Source: JBEHWX01 sp048498995 (GTDB lineage Bacteria > Bacteroidota > Ignavibacteria > OLB7). Taken from it: 13,990 nucleotides of DNA. The notes below the pieces were generated by a model. The model was not told where the DNA came from. It searched no databases and was given only the letters and a program-made list of their open reading frames with translations. Location of the stretch: NCBI GenBank assembly GCA_048498995.1, contig JBEHWX010000135.1, positions 1 through 13,990 of the forward strand. Direction: 5' to 3'. This document shows positions 6,760 through 12,802 of the stretch, in pieces. Numbering within the stretch: position 1 is the stretch's first letter; each line of letters begins with the position of its first letter. A program made the position numbers and the translations under genes.

Positions 6760-8760
6760 TTACCTGACGATCGAGACCGTCGACGCGGAGACCGCGCCAT
6801 CGGCCTCGACCACAACCGAGTAGAGTCCGCTCGGCAGCGACGTTCCGTCGATCTCCACGCCGCCACGATGCTCCATCCCCCGCTCCTCGCGGACCATCCG
6901 TCCGGTCGGATCGTAGACCCGCACCGACACGTCGCGCGCGGATTCCGGGAGCTGCACGAGGAAGCGTCCCGTGGTCGGATTCGGGCGGAGGGCCGCCGCG
7001 GCCATGGTGAAGCGTGGGGCCGGCACGGCGGCGGTGATCTCGTTGCCGAGCAGCCACGCGATCGACTTCTGCACCAGATCCTTCCGTCCGTTCAGATCGG
7101 CGATGCCCTCGATGCCGAAGCCGAGGTAGACCAGGCGCCGCTTCGCGTCCGCGTAGCGGATGCCGGCCACGGCGTCGGCCGAGGTGCCGTAGCGCAGAAT
7201 GGGAATGGCCCCCGGAAGCGCCGTCAACTGATCCGGCGTATCCTGATTCTTGATGCCGTTGACGATCGAGGCACGGAGCCCATCGCCGATCGGGTCGCCT
7301 GCGATCCCGAAGACGCTGTCGGCGCCGGCGTCATCGGCGGCGTAGCCGGCATGCAGCTCCCGGGAGAGGAACGCGGTGTCGCGCGCCTCGGCCGCGACGG
7401 CGGTATCGGCCAGACCCCAGGCGATCTCGGCGCCGGCGATCAGCAGCCGCCCGCCGCCGTAGATGTAGCCCCGAATCCGTTCGATGGTCGGGCGGTCGAG
7501 GATCGCCTTCCCCGCCTCGACGATCAGGAGCCGGTAGCTCCCGAGATCGAAATACCCTTCATCCTCCGGATCGACGGTGAGGGTCGCCACCGGCGCGCCG
7601 ACCAGCGCCTGTTCATATCGCGTCGCGATACTCACGTTTCCCTCGTCGTGCTTCAGCAGCAGGGCATCGGCGTTCCCCGCGTAGAGCTTGTAGGTTCTGT
7701 CCACCGAGCCGCCGAACGGGCTGCTGAAGCGGAGCGTCACCCGTCCGACGCCCAGGCTCCCGGGCGTCATGGTGACGGCCACGTCGCCCGAGGTGCCGAC
7801 CGGGATATCGATGTGGTCGCCGACCTTGGCCAGACTCTGTCCGTTGGCGCGCGCCGCCACCGTCCATCCGGTCGGCAGCGTCGCCGACTGGAGGGTGACG
7901 CCGAGCGCGACCGTGTCGCTGGCATGGACCGAGCCGTTCCAGTCGACCGCGGCCGGAGCACCGGTGCGCACGGCGACGACCGGATCTCCGGCCACCTCCA
8001 GCCCCACGCGATTCGTGGCCGCCTGGAGCACTTCCTTCGTTGCGTTCTTCTGCACGAACGCCACCACGTACATCTCCGGAGCATTCCAGTCGGAGGCGAT
8101 CTCGTAGTTCAGGGAGACCGTCCTCGACTCGCCGGCGGCGAGCGTGATGCTGGTGCCGCTGTTGCCCGGCAGCGCCTGGCGCGCCACATAATAGAAGTCC
8201 TTCTCGCCGTTGGTCCCCGCGGAGTTGTAGCGATGATACCGCTCCACGGCATAGACGCGGAGCGTTGCTCCGTCGAGCGGCTCGATGCTGGTGACGCCGA
8301 CCTCGACGCTCGAGGCGGTGCCGTTACGCTGCTCCTTGACGCGGATGGAGATCGGCGAGATCGTGCCCCGCGCGCTCTTCATCGTCTCGGTGATCGCCGC
8401 GATATCGGCCGGGGCGCCGTTGTATCCGCCGTTGATCTTGGTCGGGATCTTTCCGTTGACCACGGCCGTCGGCACGCTGGAGATGCCGTAGAAGCTGAGA
8501 CGGCCGTTGTGGATGCCGGCGTTGGCTGCGTTCATCACATCGCCGCCGGGGAAGGACGCGTGAAAGACGATCGGGATAAGGTCGTGCTCACTCTCGGGAG
8601 AGGAGAGGAACTGTTCGAAGGTGGGGTTCTGCGCGGCGCACGGGCCGCAACTGGCATTGGTCGCCTCCTCGACAAGCATCATCCGCGGCGATTGCGCCGT
8701 GGCGATCGCCGGCAGAAGCGTGAGGAGCAGGGCCAGAAACGGGGTAGCGGGTCGATGCAT
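6760..8760 (-). CDS. Omp28-like thioredoxin-fold secreted protein with T9SS sorting domain
   Basis: The 666-aa product starts with a signal peptide (LALLLTLLPAIATAQ, to about residue 23). Residues 24-125 have a thioredoxin-like fold with a C38-G-P-C41 motif and VPTAVVNG, which carries the usual cis-proline. Residues from about 130 to 250 match the beta-rich part of Omp28-related proteins. An Ig-like region follows to about 350. A segment near 370-580 resembles a glutamine-amidotransferase or ThuA-like fold (RLLIVEAGKAIL, GGRLLIAGAEIAWG). The last 76 residues are a type A T9SS sorting domain (LRPNPTTGRF, VRVYDPTGRMV, LPSGLYSVVVE). It is therefore expected to be exported and placed on the cell surface or released. 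The start at 8760 has a GGAGAG site; the frame stays open upstream to 9162, but that part is non-coding. Possible role: surface thiol chemistry (inference). Confidence 0.9.
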   Translation of the reverse strand: MHRPATPFLALLLTLLPAIATAQSPRMMLVEEATNASCGPCAAQNPTFEQFLSSPESEHDLIPIVFHASFPGGDVMNAANAGIHNGRLSFYGISSVPTAVVNGKIPTKINGGYNGAPADIAAITETMKSARGTISPISIRVKEQRNGTASSVEVGVTSIEPLDGATLRVYAVERYHRYNSAGTNGEKDFYYVARQALPGNSGTSITLAAGESRTVSLNYEIASDWNAPEMYVVAFVQKNATKEVLQAATNRVGLEVAGDPVVAVRTGAPAAVDWNGSVHASDTVALGVTLQSATLPTGWTVAARANGQSLAKVGDHIDIPVGTSGDVAVTMTPGSLGVGRVTLRFSSPFGGSVDRTYKLYAGNADALLLKHDEGNVSIATRYEQALVGAPVATLTVDPEDEGYFDLGSYRLLIVEAGKAILDRPTIERIRGYIYGGGRLLIAGAEIAWGLADTAVAAEARDTAFLSRELHAGYAADDAGADSVFGIAGDPIGDGLRASIVNGIKNQDTPDQLTALPGAIPILRYGTSADAVAGIRYADAKRRLVYLGFGIEGIADLNGRKDLVQKSIAWLLGNEITAAVPAPRFTMAAAALRPNPTTGRFLVQLPESARDVSVRVYDPTGRMVREERGMEHRGGVEIDGTSLPSGLYSVVVEADGAVSASTVSIVR

Positions 8761-8765
8761 GTGAT

Positions 8766-8771
8766 CTCTCC
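8766..8771 (-). promoter_or_regulatory. Shine-Dalgarno of the Omp28-like gene
   Basis: GGAGAG on the minus strand ends 5 nt before the ATG whose first base is 8760. It settles the start just before the signal peptide, against much longer in-frame extensions. Confidence 0.7.
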
Positions 8772-8892
8772 GGATTGATGCACGCCGGCCGGCGGGAAGC
8801 TTCGATATATGAAGGTGCTCGCCGGAACCGGAACGGTGTGCGCATCCGGCTGACGCGCTTCGCGCTCTGCGCCGGACGGCGTGGGTCCGGCG

Positions 8893-8921
8893 AGTATACG
8901 ACACTCCCCGGCACGGGACAA
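8893..8921 (-). promoter_or_regulatory. Candidate promoter for the Omp28-like gene
   Basis: On the minus strand, TTGTCC (8916-8921) is followed by a 17-nt spacer and TATACT (8893-8898). The predicted leader would be about 125 nt and would contain a perfect 12-bp palindrome, CGCCGGCCGGCG, at 8783-8794. The boxes match the plus-strand candidate at 4382-4410. Confidence 0.45.
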
Positions 8922-8950
8922 CGGCGGGCCGATGACATTCGCGATCATGC

Positions 8951-8987
8951 AAAAGGCCCCCTCGCCGCGATGGCGAGCGGGGCCCTT
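8951..8987 (-). terminator. Rho-independent terminator
   Basis: Read on the minus strand, this is a GC-rich stem followed by a TTTT run (AAAA at 8951-8954 on the plus strand). Arms are GGCCCCCTCGCC at 8955-8966 and 8972-8984 (with one bulged C), loop of 5 nt, 12 base pairs. It lies about 135 nt beyond the stop of the minus-strand membrane-protein gene (9122) and upstream of the next gene's promoter, so it should separate the two transcripts. Confidence 0.82.
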
Positions 8988-9007
8988 CGATAGTCCCATC
9001 TCCGATG

Positions 9008-9077
9008 TCCGGTCGGCAATACCTGGTCGGCAATCCCCGGCTGGCGATACCCGGCTGGAGATACCCGGCTGGCGAGC
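9008..9077. repeat. Five-unit 14-bp imperfect tandem repeat
   Basis: Units lie at 9008-9021, 9022-9035, 9036-9049, 9050-9063 and 9064-9077. The first two share CGGTCGGCAAT/TGGTCGGCAAT, and the last three follow CCCGGCTGG(C/A)GA(T/G). The array is non-coding, in the tail between the membrane-protein stop (9122) and its terminator. Units are related but diverged; no inverted symmetry is obvious within a unit. Confidence 0.75.
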
Positions 9078-9121
9078 TCCGATCGATGTCGGCGGCCGCC
9101 GTCGGGTTCTCGCCTCGACGC

Positions 9122-9739
9122 TCAGTTGCTGAAGCCGCCGGGGCTGAGCTCCAGGCCGCCACGCCACTGGCGCGATGCTCCCCCGTCGCCGAAGAAGGAG
9201 CCGTCGACGATCGGGATACCGTAATCTTTCAGAATGGCGATCAGCTCCTCGAATCCGGAAAGCTCCCGCGTGATGTAGACCTTCCGTCCCCCACGCTCCA
9301 TCAGCAGCAGCCCTTCCTCGCGGACTCCGACCGGACGATCGCCGAGCGGCGTGGCGATCCGGGCATAGTTTACCGTGCGCACCAGCACGCTTCCCCACGG
9401 CAGATGGACCGCGGAGCTGTCCGGGAGGATCGCGCCGATCCCGTCGCCGGAGACGAACAGCAGCGAGGGGACGCGCGCGCGGCGCCAGAGGATGAACGAG
9501 GCGCGCAGCAACCAGGCTCCGAGCCCCGTGGCGACGATCGCCAGACCGACGACCGCGATGATTGTTTCCTCGACCAGCAGACCTCCGATCACGATCAGCA
9601 GCCCGCCGACGATCAGGGCGAGCGATTCGGCGCGGATCGCCTTGGCCGCGCTCACGAAGCGGAGCCTGACCGAAGGCGAGTGAGTCATCAGCAACGTTCC
9701 GCGGTTCAGACGCGCGGAGAGGGGACGCGACGTTTCCAT
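9122..9739 (-). CDS. Two-helix membrane protein with PH-like domain
   Basis: Product of 205 aa. After a short hydrophilic N terminus there are two adjacent hydrophobic helices (LALIVGGLLIVIGGLL and IIAVVGLAIVATGLGAWLL), then about 120 residues of beta-rich sequence (LLFVSGDGIGAILPDSSAVHLPWGSVLVRTVN) and a final helix (ELIAILKDYGI). This two-helix hairpin plus soluble PH-like part resembles bacterial PH/YcxB or STM3941-type proteins; the match is by pattern, not proven. The start at 9739 (METSRPLS) has a GGTGG site 7 nt upstream. The frame remains open to 9937, but those 66 residues are Arg/Pro-rich and not protein-like. A terminator lies downstream at 8951-8987. The moaA stop is 249 nt upstream on the same strand. 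Function unknown. Confidence 0.75.
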   Translation of the reverse strand: METSRPLSARLNRGTLLMTHSPSVRLRFVSAAKAIRAESLALIVGGLLIVIGGLLVEETIIAVVGLAIVATGLGAWLLRASFILWRRARVPSLLFVSGDGIGAILPDSSAVHLPWGSVLVRTVNYARIATPLGDRPVGVREEGLLLMERGGRKVYITRELSGFEELIAILKDYGIPIVDGSFFGDGGASRQWRGGLELSPGGFSN

Positions 9740-9988
9740 AGCAGTGCCACCGGGTATCGATTGTTCTCTACAGTTATCTCCACATGGTATCGGATGCACC
9801 GGATGCGCGACGGCGAATCCACGCTGGCGGATGCGTCGGCTGACACGAGGGGGGAATGGCCCGGCCATGCGACGGCGGGTTCCCCTCGGCGGGCGTCCGT
9901 GATCAGCGGAACTGCAAATCACGAGCCTCTTTTTCACGATTCGGAAATGTCGGAAGCGCGGTGAGGATATGGCGATGACCGACGGCGA

Positions 9989-10990
9989 TCAGCCGCCGAT
10001 CTGAATCATGACGCGACGGGCCTGATCGATGAGCTCATCGGCCTCGGGATGCTCCTTCGGCTTGGCGCCGAGCGCCTCGAGGAAGAGCCGTTCGATCTCC
10101 TGGTCGGAGGCGCCGGAGCGGAGCGGGGCGCGCAGATCGAACTCGAGCGGGGAATGCAGGCAGGGCATGATCATCCCCTCGGCGGTCAGTCGCAGACGGG
10201 AACAGCTGTCGCAGAACGGGTGGGACATCGAGGCGATCACGCCGACGGTGCCGAGAAGCCGGCGACCGCTCCGGCGATCGCGCACGTGATAATCGCGGCT
10301 GATCGGAGAGGGGCCATCGGGAATCCGTTCCAGCTCGTACTCCCCTTCGATCGCGCCGAGCATCTCGGCCATCGTCATGCAGGCATCGGCGCTCCAGGCA
10401 TTGCCGGCGAACGGCATGTACTCGATGAAGCGGACGGCGACGGGCCGGTTCTCCACGAAGCGGACGAAGTCGAGGATCTCGTCGTCGTTCATGCCACGGA
10501 TCACCACGGCGTTGATCTTCAGGCCATGGTAGCCGGCCTCGAGCGCGGCGTCGATCCCGCGGAGCACCTCCGCGAGCGAGGCGCGTCGGGTGAGCTGCTC
10601 GAAGCGATCGGGACGAAAAGTGTCGAGGGAGATGTTGATCTGATCGACCGAGGAGCGGATGGCCGGGAGCTTCCGCTCCAGGAGGACGGCGTTGGTGGTC
10701 AGCGCGAGCGACCGGAGCCCGGGGATGGCGCGGAGTCCGGCAAGGAGGCGATCGATATCGTTACGGACGAGCGGCTCGCCGCCGGTGACGCGGATCTTTT
10801 CGATCCCCATGCCGACGGCGACGCGGGCCACGCGAAGGATCTCCTCGAAGGTGAGGATCTCCTCGCGACGTTTCCAGACCATCTCCTCGACCGGCATGCA
10901 GTAGGCGCAGCGGAGGTTGCAGCGGTCGGTCACCGATATGCGGAGATAGGTATGGGGGCGTCCGAAGCTATCGATCAATCTGCTCATCAT
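9989..10990 (-). CDS. moaA: GTP 3',8-cyclase, molybdenum cofactor biosynthesis
   Basis: Radical-SAM enzyme that converts GTP to 3',8-cyclo-7,8-dihydro-GTP, the first step of molybdenum cofactor synthesis. From the ATG at 10990 the radical-SAM cluster motif is C24-x3-C28-x2-C31 (CNLRCAYC). It is followed by RVTGGEPLVR, the SAM-binding GGEP motif. The second [4Fe-4S] site near the C terminus is CDSC-x13-C, with the SRLRLTAEG segment that contacts GTP. The protein ends in Gly-Gly, needed for activity in MoaA. At 333 aa it is of usual length and begins LIDSFGRPHTYLRIS, as homologues do. An upstream GTG at 11053 with a G-rich site would add a Pro-rich leader of 21 residues, which I consider less likely. 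No other moa or moe gene is in the window. Confidence 0.97.
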   Translation of the reverse strand: MMSRLIDSFGRPHTYLRISVTDRCNLRCAYCMPVEEMVWKRREEILTFEEILRVARVAVGMGIEKIRVTGGEPLVRNDIDRLLAGLRAIPGLRSLALTTNAVLLERKLPAIRSSVDQINISLDTFRPDRFEQLTRRASLAEVLRGIDAALEAGYHGLKINAVVIRGMNDDEILDFVRFVENRPVAVRFIEYMPFAGNAWSADACMTMAEMLGAIEGEYELERIPDGPSPISRDYHVRDRRSGRRLLGTVGVIASMSHPFCDSCSRLRLTAEGMIMPCLHSPLEFDLRAPLRSGASDQEIERLFLEALGAKPKEHPEADELIDQARRVMIQIGG

Positions 10991-11663
10991 CGGAGGAATG
11001 ACGCCGGAAGCGGGAGGATAATTGCGGAATGGCGGCGGGGTGGACACCGGCACGAGATCCCCCCCGGCAATCGAATCTACGGCATCGGGGAGGAAATCGC
11101 GAGGGGTTGGTTATCGAGAATAGCAAAAGAGGAGGCACCGTGGCGGCACCTCTTGCATCTAGACGGTCATTTAGTAAGTTATGGCCGCGTTTTCGCGCCG
11201 GGTGGCAGGTACGTCCATTCCCAATGCGAGCGCCACGCCCGGACGCGCGGGCGTGCCCCCCGTGTCGATATTTTCAGTTATGCAGTGATTCCACCGCATT
11301 CGTCGTCGACACATTCCATGTTCTGAGCGGCACTGTTCCGCGACGATGGCAACAAGGCAATCAGGGAAAAGACGGGTGTAACTTTTCCAAAGCGGCTGTG
11401 TCTTGCCGCTGGCGATGATCCGTCGACGCCTCTTGAATGCACACGTGATGAGGGCCCACATGAGTAGCAGGCGCGCATTCGAAGGCTGTCGAACGACAGC
11501 TACGGACAACTCGAGGAGTCCCAGCTCCGAGAGTCATGGTTCCACCAGCGAAAGCTCGGCGAGCCGGTCCGTGAGCCAAGCGGATCGCCATCCGTCTCCC
11601 CTTGGCCGTGTTGTCGCTAATGTCTGTCGAAACAGTTACCCCAAACTAACGTCGCCCAGGACC
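10991..11663. other. Intergenic region between divergent moaA and AraC-type gene
   Basis: About 670 nt with no convincing gene. Open frames here (for example minus 11171-11509 and the part of the plus frame 11403-11663 upstream of the regulator) have Arg/Ser-rich sequences without recognisable motifs. Base composition is visibly less GC-rich than in the genes, with AT-rich patches near 11161-11182 and 11267-11282 that could hold promoters for both divergent genes; I found no well-spaced box pair. A minus-strand terminator-like hairpin lies at 11123-11157. Confidence 0.6.
11123..11157 (-). terminator. Terminator-like hairpin in the moaA leader
   Basis: On the minus strand, AAGAGG and CCTCTT form a 6-bp stem, flanked by GCA/TGC, around a 16-nt GC-rich loop, and the downstream arm runs into TTTT. 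The direct repeat GGCACC (11135-11140 and 11145-11150, plus strand) lies in the loop region. It ends about 130 nt before moaA with no minus-strand gene upstream, so it could be a leader attenuator. The stem is short and the T tract partly lies inside it, so support is weak. Confidence 0.3.
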
Positions 11664-12236
11664 ATGTTCGTATCCTCGTCCGCAATCGTCCCACTTATGC
11701 GCTACAAAAGTCATCCCCATACAACGGGACAGACGCCGCTTGCCGAAGAGAAGGCTAAGAAAGAGGCCGATATCGAAGCAAACGAGCCGGAGTCCGGTCA
11801 GGGGAACGCCCGCGACTCTTTCGGCGCCCAGCGCCTCACGGCGATCAAGAGCACCACACGGGACGAGCTCTATCGCCGGCTACTGAAGACGCGGGAATAC
11901 ATCGATGATAACTTCACGAAGGAGCTGGATCTGGAGAAGCTGGCCGAGGTGGCCTGCCTTTCCCCTCACTATCTTCTTCGGCTCTTCAAGCAGGTATTTC
12001 ACAAGACGCCCCATCAGTATGTGACGGAGCTGCGTCTGGAGTATGCTTCGACGCTGCTGGCATCGACGAATCTGCCGATCACGCAGGTCTGCTTCGAGGT
12101 AGGGTACTCCAGTCTCGGCTCGTTCAGCGATCTGTTCCGCAGGAAGATGGGACTGTCGCCGATGGCCTATCGTCGCGCGCAGCAACTGGAGCGGCCATCC
12201 GACGCTCCCCCGACCAGCAGCAATCCCGAGCCGTAA
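11664..12236 (+). CDS. AraC-family DNA-binding regulator, short form
   Basis: Transcription factor of 190 aa from the chosen ATG. The C-terminal half is a complete AraC-type domain with two helix-turn-helix units: about residues 88-110 (LDLEKLAEVACLSPHYLLRLF) and 138-162 (LPITQVCFEVGYSSLGSFSDLF), ending in RRKMGLSPMAYRR. The N-terminal 65 residues are hydrophilic (Glu/Lys-rich) and contain no cupin or other ligand domain, so the protein may respond through abundance or a partner. The start is uncertain: the frame is open from 11403, but residues before 11664 look like translated non-coding DNA. ATG codons at 11664 (weak AGGA upstream) and 11697 are both possible. Its targets are unknown; the downstream surface-protein gene is one candidate. 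Confidence 0.85.
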   Translation: MFVSSSAIVPLMRYKSHPHTTGQTPLAEEKAKKEADIEANEPESGQGNARDSFGAQRLTAIKSTTRDELYRRLLKTREYIDDNFTKELDLEKLAEVACLSPHYLLRLFKQVFHKTPHQYVTELRLEYASTLLASTNLPITQVCFEVGYSSLGSFSDLFRRKMGLSPMAYRRAQQLERPSDAPPTSSNPEP

Positions 12237-12290
12237 TCACCGGCCGGGCTCCGTTTCCGGACCCGTTCCAGGGGCTCCGTCTCACGGTGT

Positions 12291-12332
12291 TCCGCTCGCG
12301 GACTCCCGTTCCGGGAACGTCCGCTTCGCGGA
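12291..12332. repeat. Cluster of three small inverted repeats
   Basis: Three adjacent palindromic units: TCCGC-TC-GCGGA (12291-12302), CGTTCC-G-GGAACG (12307-12319) and TCCGC-TTC-GCGGA (12320-12332). The first and third are near copies. Related CCGTTTCCGG/CGGTTTCCCGG strings flank them at 12251 and 12351. They lie just downstream of the AraC-type gene. Confidence 0.55.
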
Positions 12333-12473
12333 TCCCCGATGCGCGGCTCCCGGTTTCCCGGCGTCGCATCCGGCGTCGCCACGTTTGGCAGCCTTCGTCA
12401 CATGGCCTCTCGGACGCAGGGTCCACCGCGTCATAGTGGCCTGATCTCCGCAATCCACCTGAAATCGACCATT

Positions 12474-12517
12474 CGAGGCGCTTCGTGACTCCCCGCGGGG
12501 ATATCCGGAGCGCCTCG
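12474..12517. terminator. Large imperfect stem-loop, possible terminator
   Basis: CGAGGCGCT (12474-12482) pairs exactly with AGCGCCTCG (12509-12517). The stem can extend inward by a T-G wobble and two GC pairs, and a CCCCGCGGGG palindrome (12491-12500) sits at the centre. It is followed by CTCATTTCTCC rather than a clean T tract. It may end the AraC-type transcript from 237 nt upstream, or be a structured repeat. Confidence 0.45.
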
Positions 12518-12792
12518 CTCATTTCTCCCCCTCCCTCGTCACCATCACCCGCTCGATGCCTGAAAAGCCGGTCTGTCCGGTTCCGTGGCTCGGCTAACCA
12601 TGACTGATTCACCGACCAGACTTCCATAGAACGCATCGCCCCGGCAAAAGTTCCCGTCCAACCCCTTCTCCGAAGCTGCTTTTTTACAAGAACAGAGAAA
12701 AAATTCCACCTCATAATTACAGCTTTCAGGAAACAACTGACCGCCGACCGTGTTCTTGTACATGTGCCCTAACCCTTTTCCTCACACTTTAT

Positions 12793-12796
12793 GGAG
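12793..12796 (+). promoter_or_regulatory. Shine-Dalgarno of the surface-protein gene
   Basis: GGAG ends 6 nt before the ATG at 12803. It favours that start over the in-frame ATG at 12791, which overlaps this site. Confidence 0.6.
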
Positions 12797-12802
12797 CATC
12801 GT

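Larger units (their letters stand above)
12237..12802. other. Long non-coding stretch before the surface-protein gene
   Basis: About 566 nt with no credible gene. An open minus frame at 12124-12714 is Arg/Gly/Ser-rich and overlaps the AraC-type gene. The first part (12241-12380) is very GC-rich and full of small inverted repeats. A large imperfect stem follows at 12474-12517. From about 12680 the sequence turns AT-rich (runs of T and A at 12681-12715), which fits a promoter region and leader for the next gene. I cannot name a specific promoter box. Confidence 0.6.

Noticed and set aside
5471..6823. A 450-codon plus-strand open frame in another frame over the PAP2 gene
   Set aside because: Arg-rich out-of-frame reading of a gene with all three PAP2 signatures.
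6748..8778. A 676-codon plus-strand open frame antisense to the Omp28-like gene
   Set aside because: Length is due to high GC; Arg/Asp/His-rich with no domain, while the opposite strand has a signal peptide, CGPC and a sorting domain.
9008..9077. CRISPR array
   Set aside because: Units are directly adjacent 14-mers without spacers and there are no cas genes; a plain tandem repeat explains it.
8761..9162. N-terminal extension of the Omp28-like protein
   Set aside because: It would place 134 Arg-rich residues before a perfect signal peptide and read through a terminator and the tandem repeat.
9740..9937. N-terminal extension of the minus-strand PH-like membrane protein
   Set aside because: Arg/Pro/Gly-rich, not protein-like; the internal ATG at 9739 has a better ribosome site.
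10049..11326. A 425-codon plus-strand open frame antisense to moaA
   Set aside because: Shadow of moaA codon structure; no recognisable motif.
11403..11663. Extra 87 residues on the AraC-type regulator
   Set aside because: Ser/Arg-rich with no domain pattern, and no ribosome site at 11403; most likely the divergent promoter region read in frame.
12124..12714. Minus-strand 196-codon open frame across the repeat field
   Set aside because: Arg/Gly/Ser-rich, overlaps the 3' end of the AraC-type gene, and derives from palindromic GC repeats.
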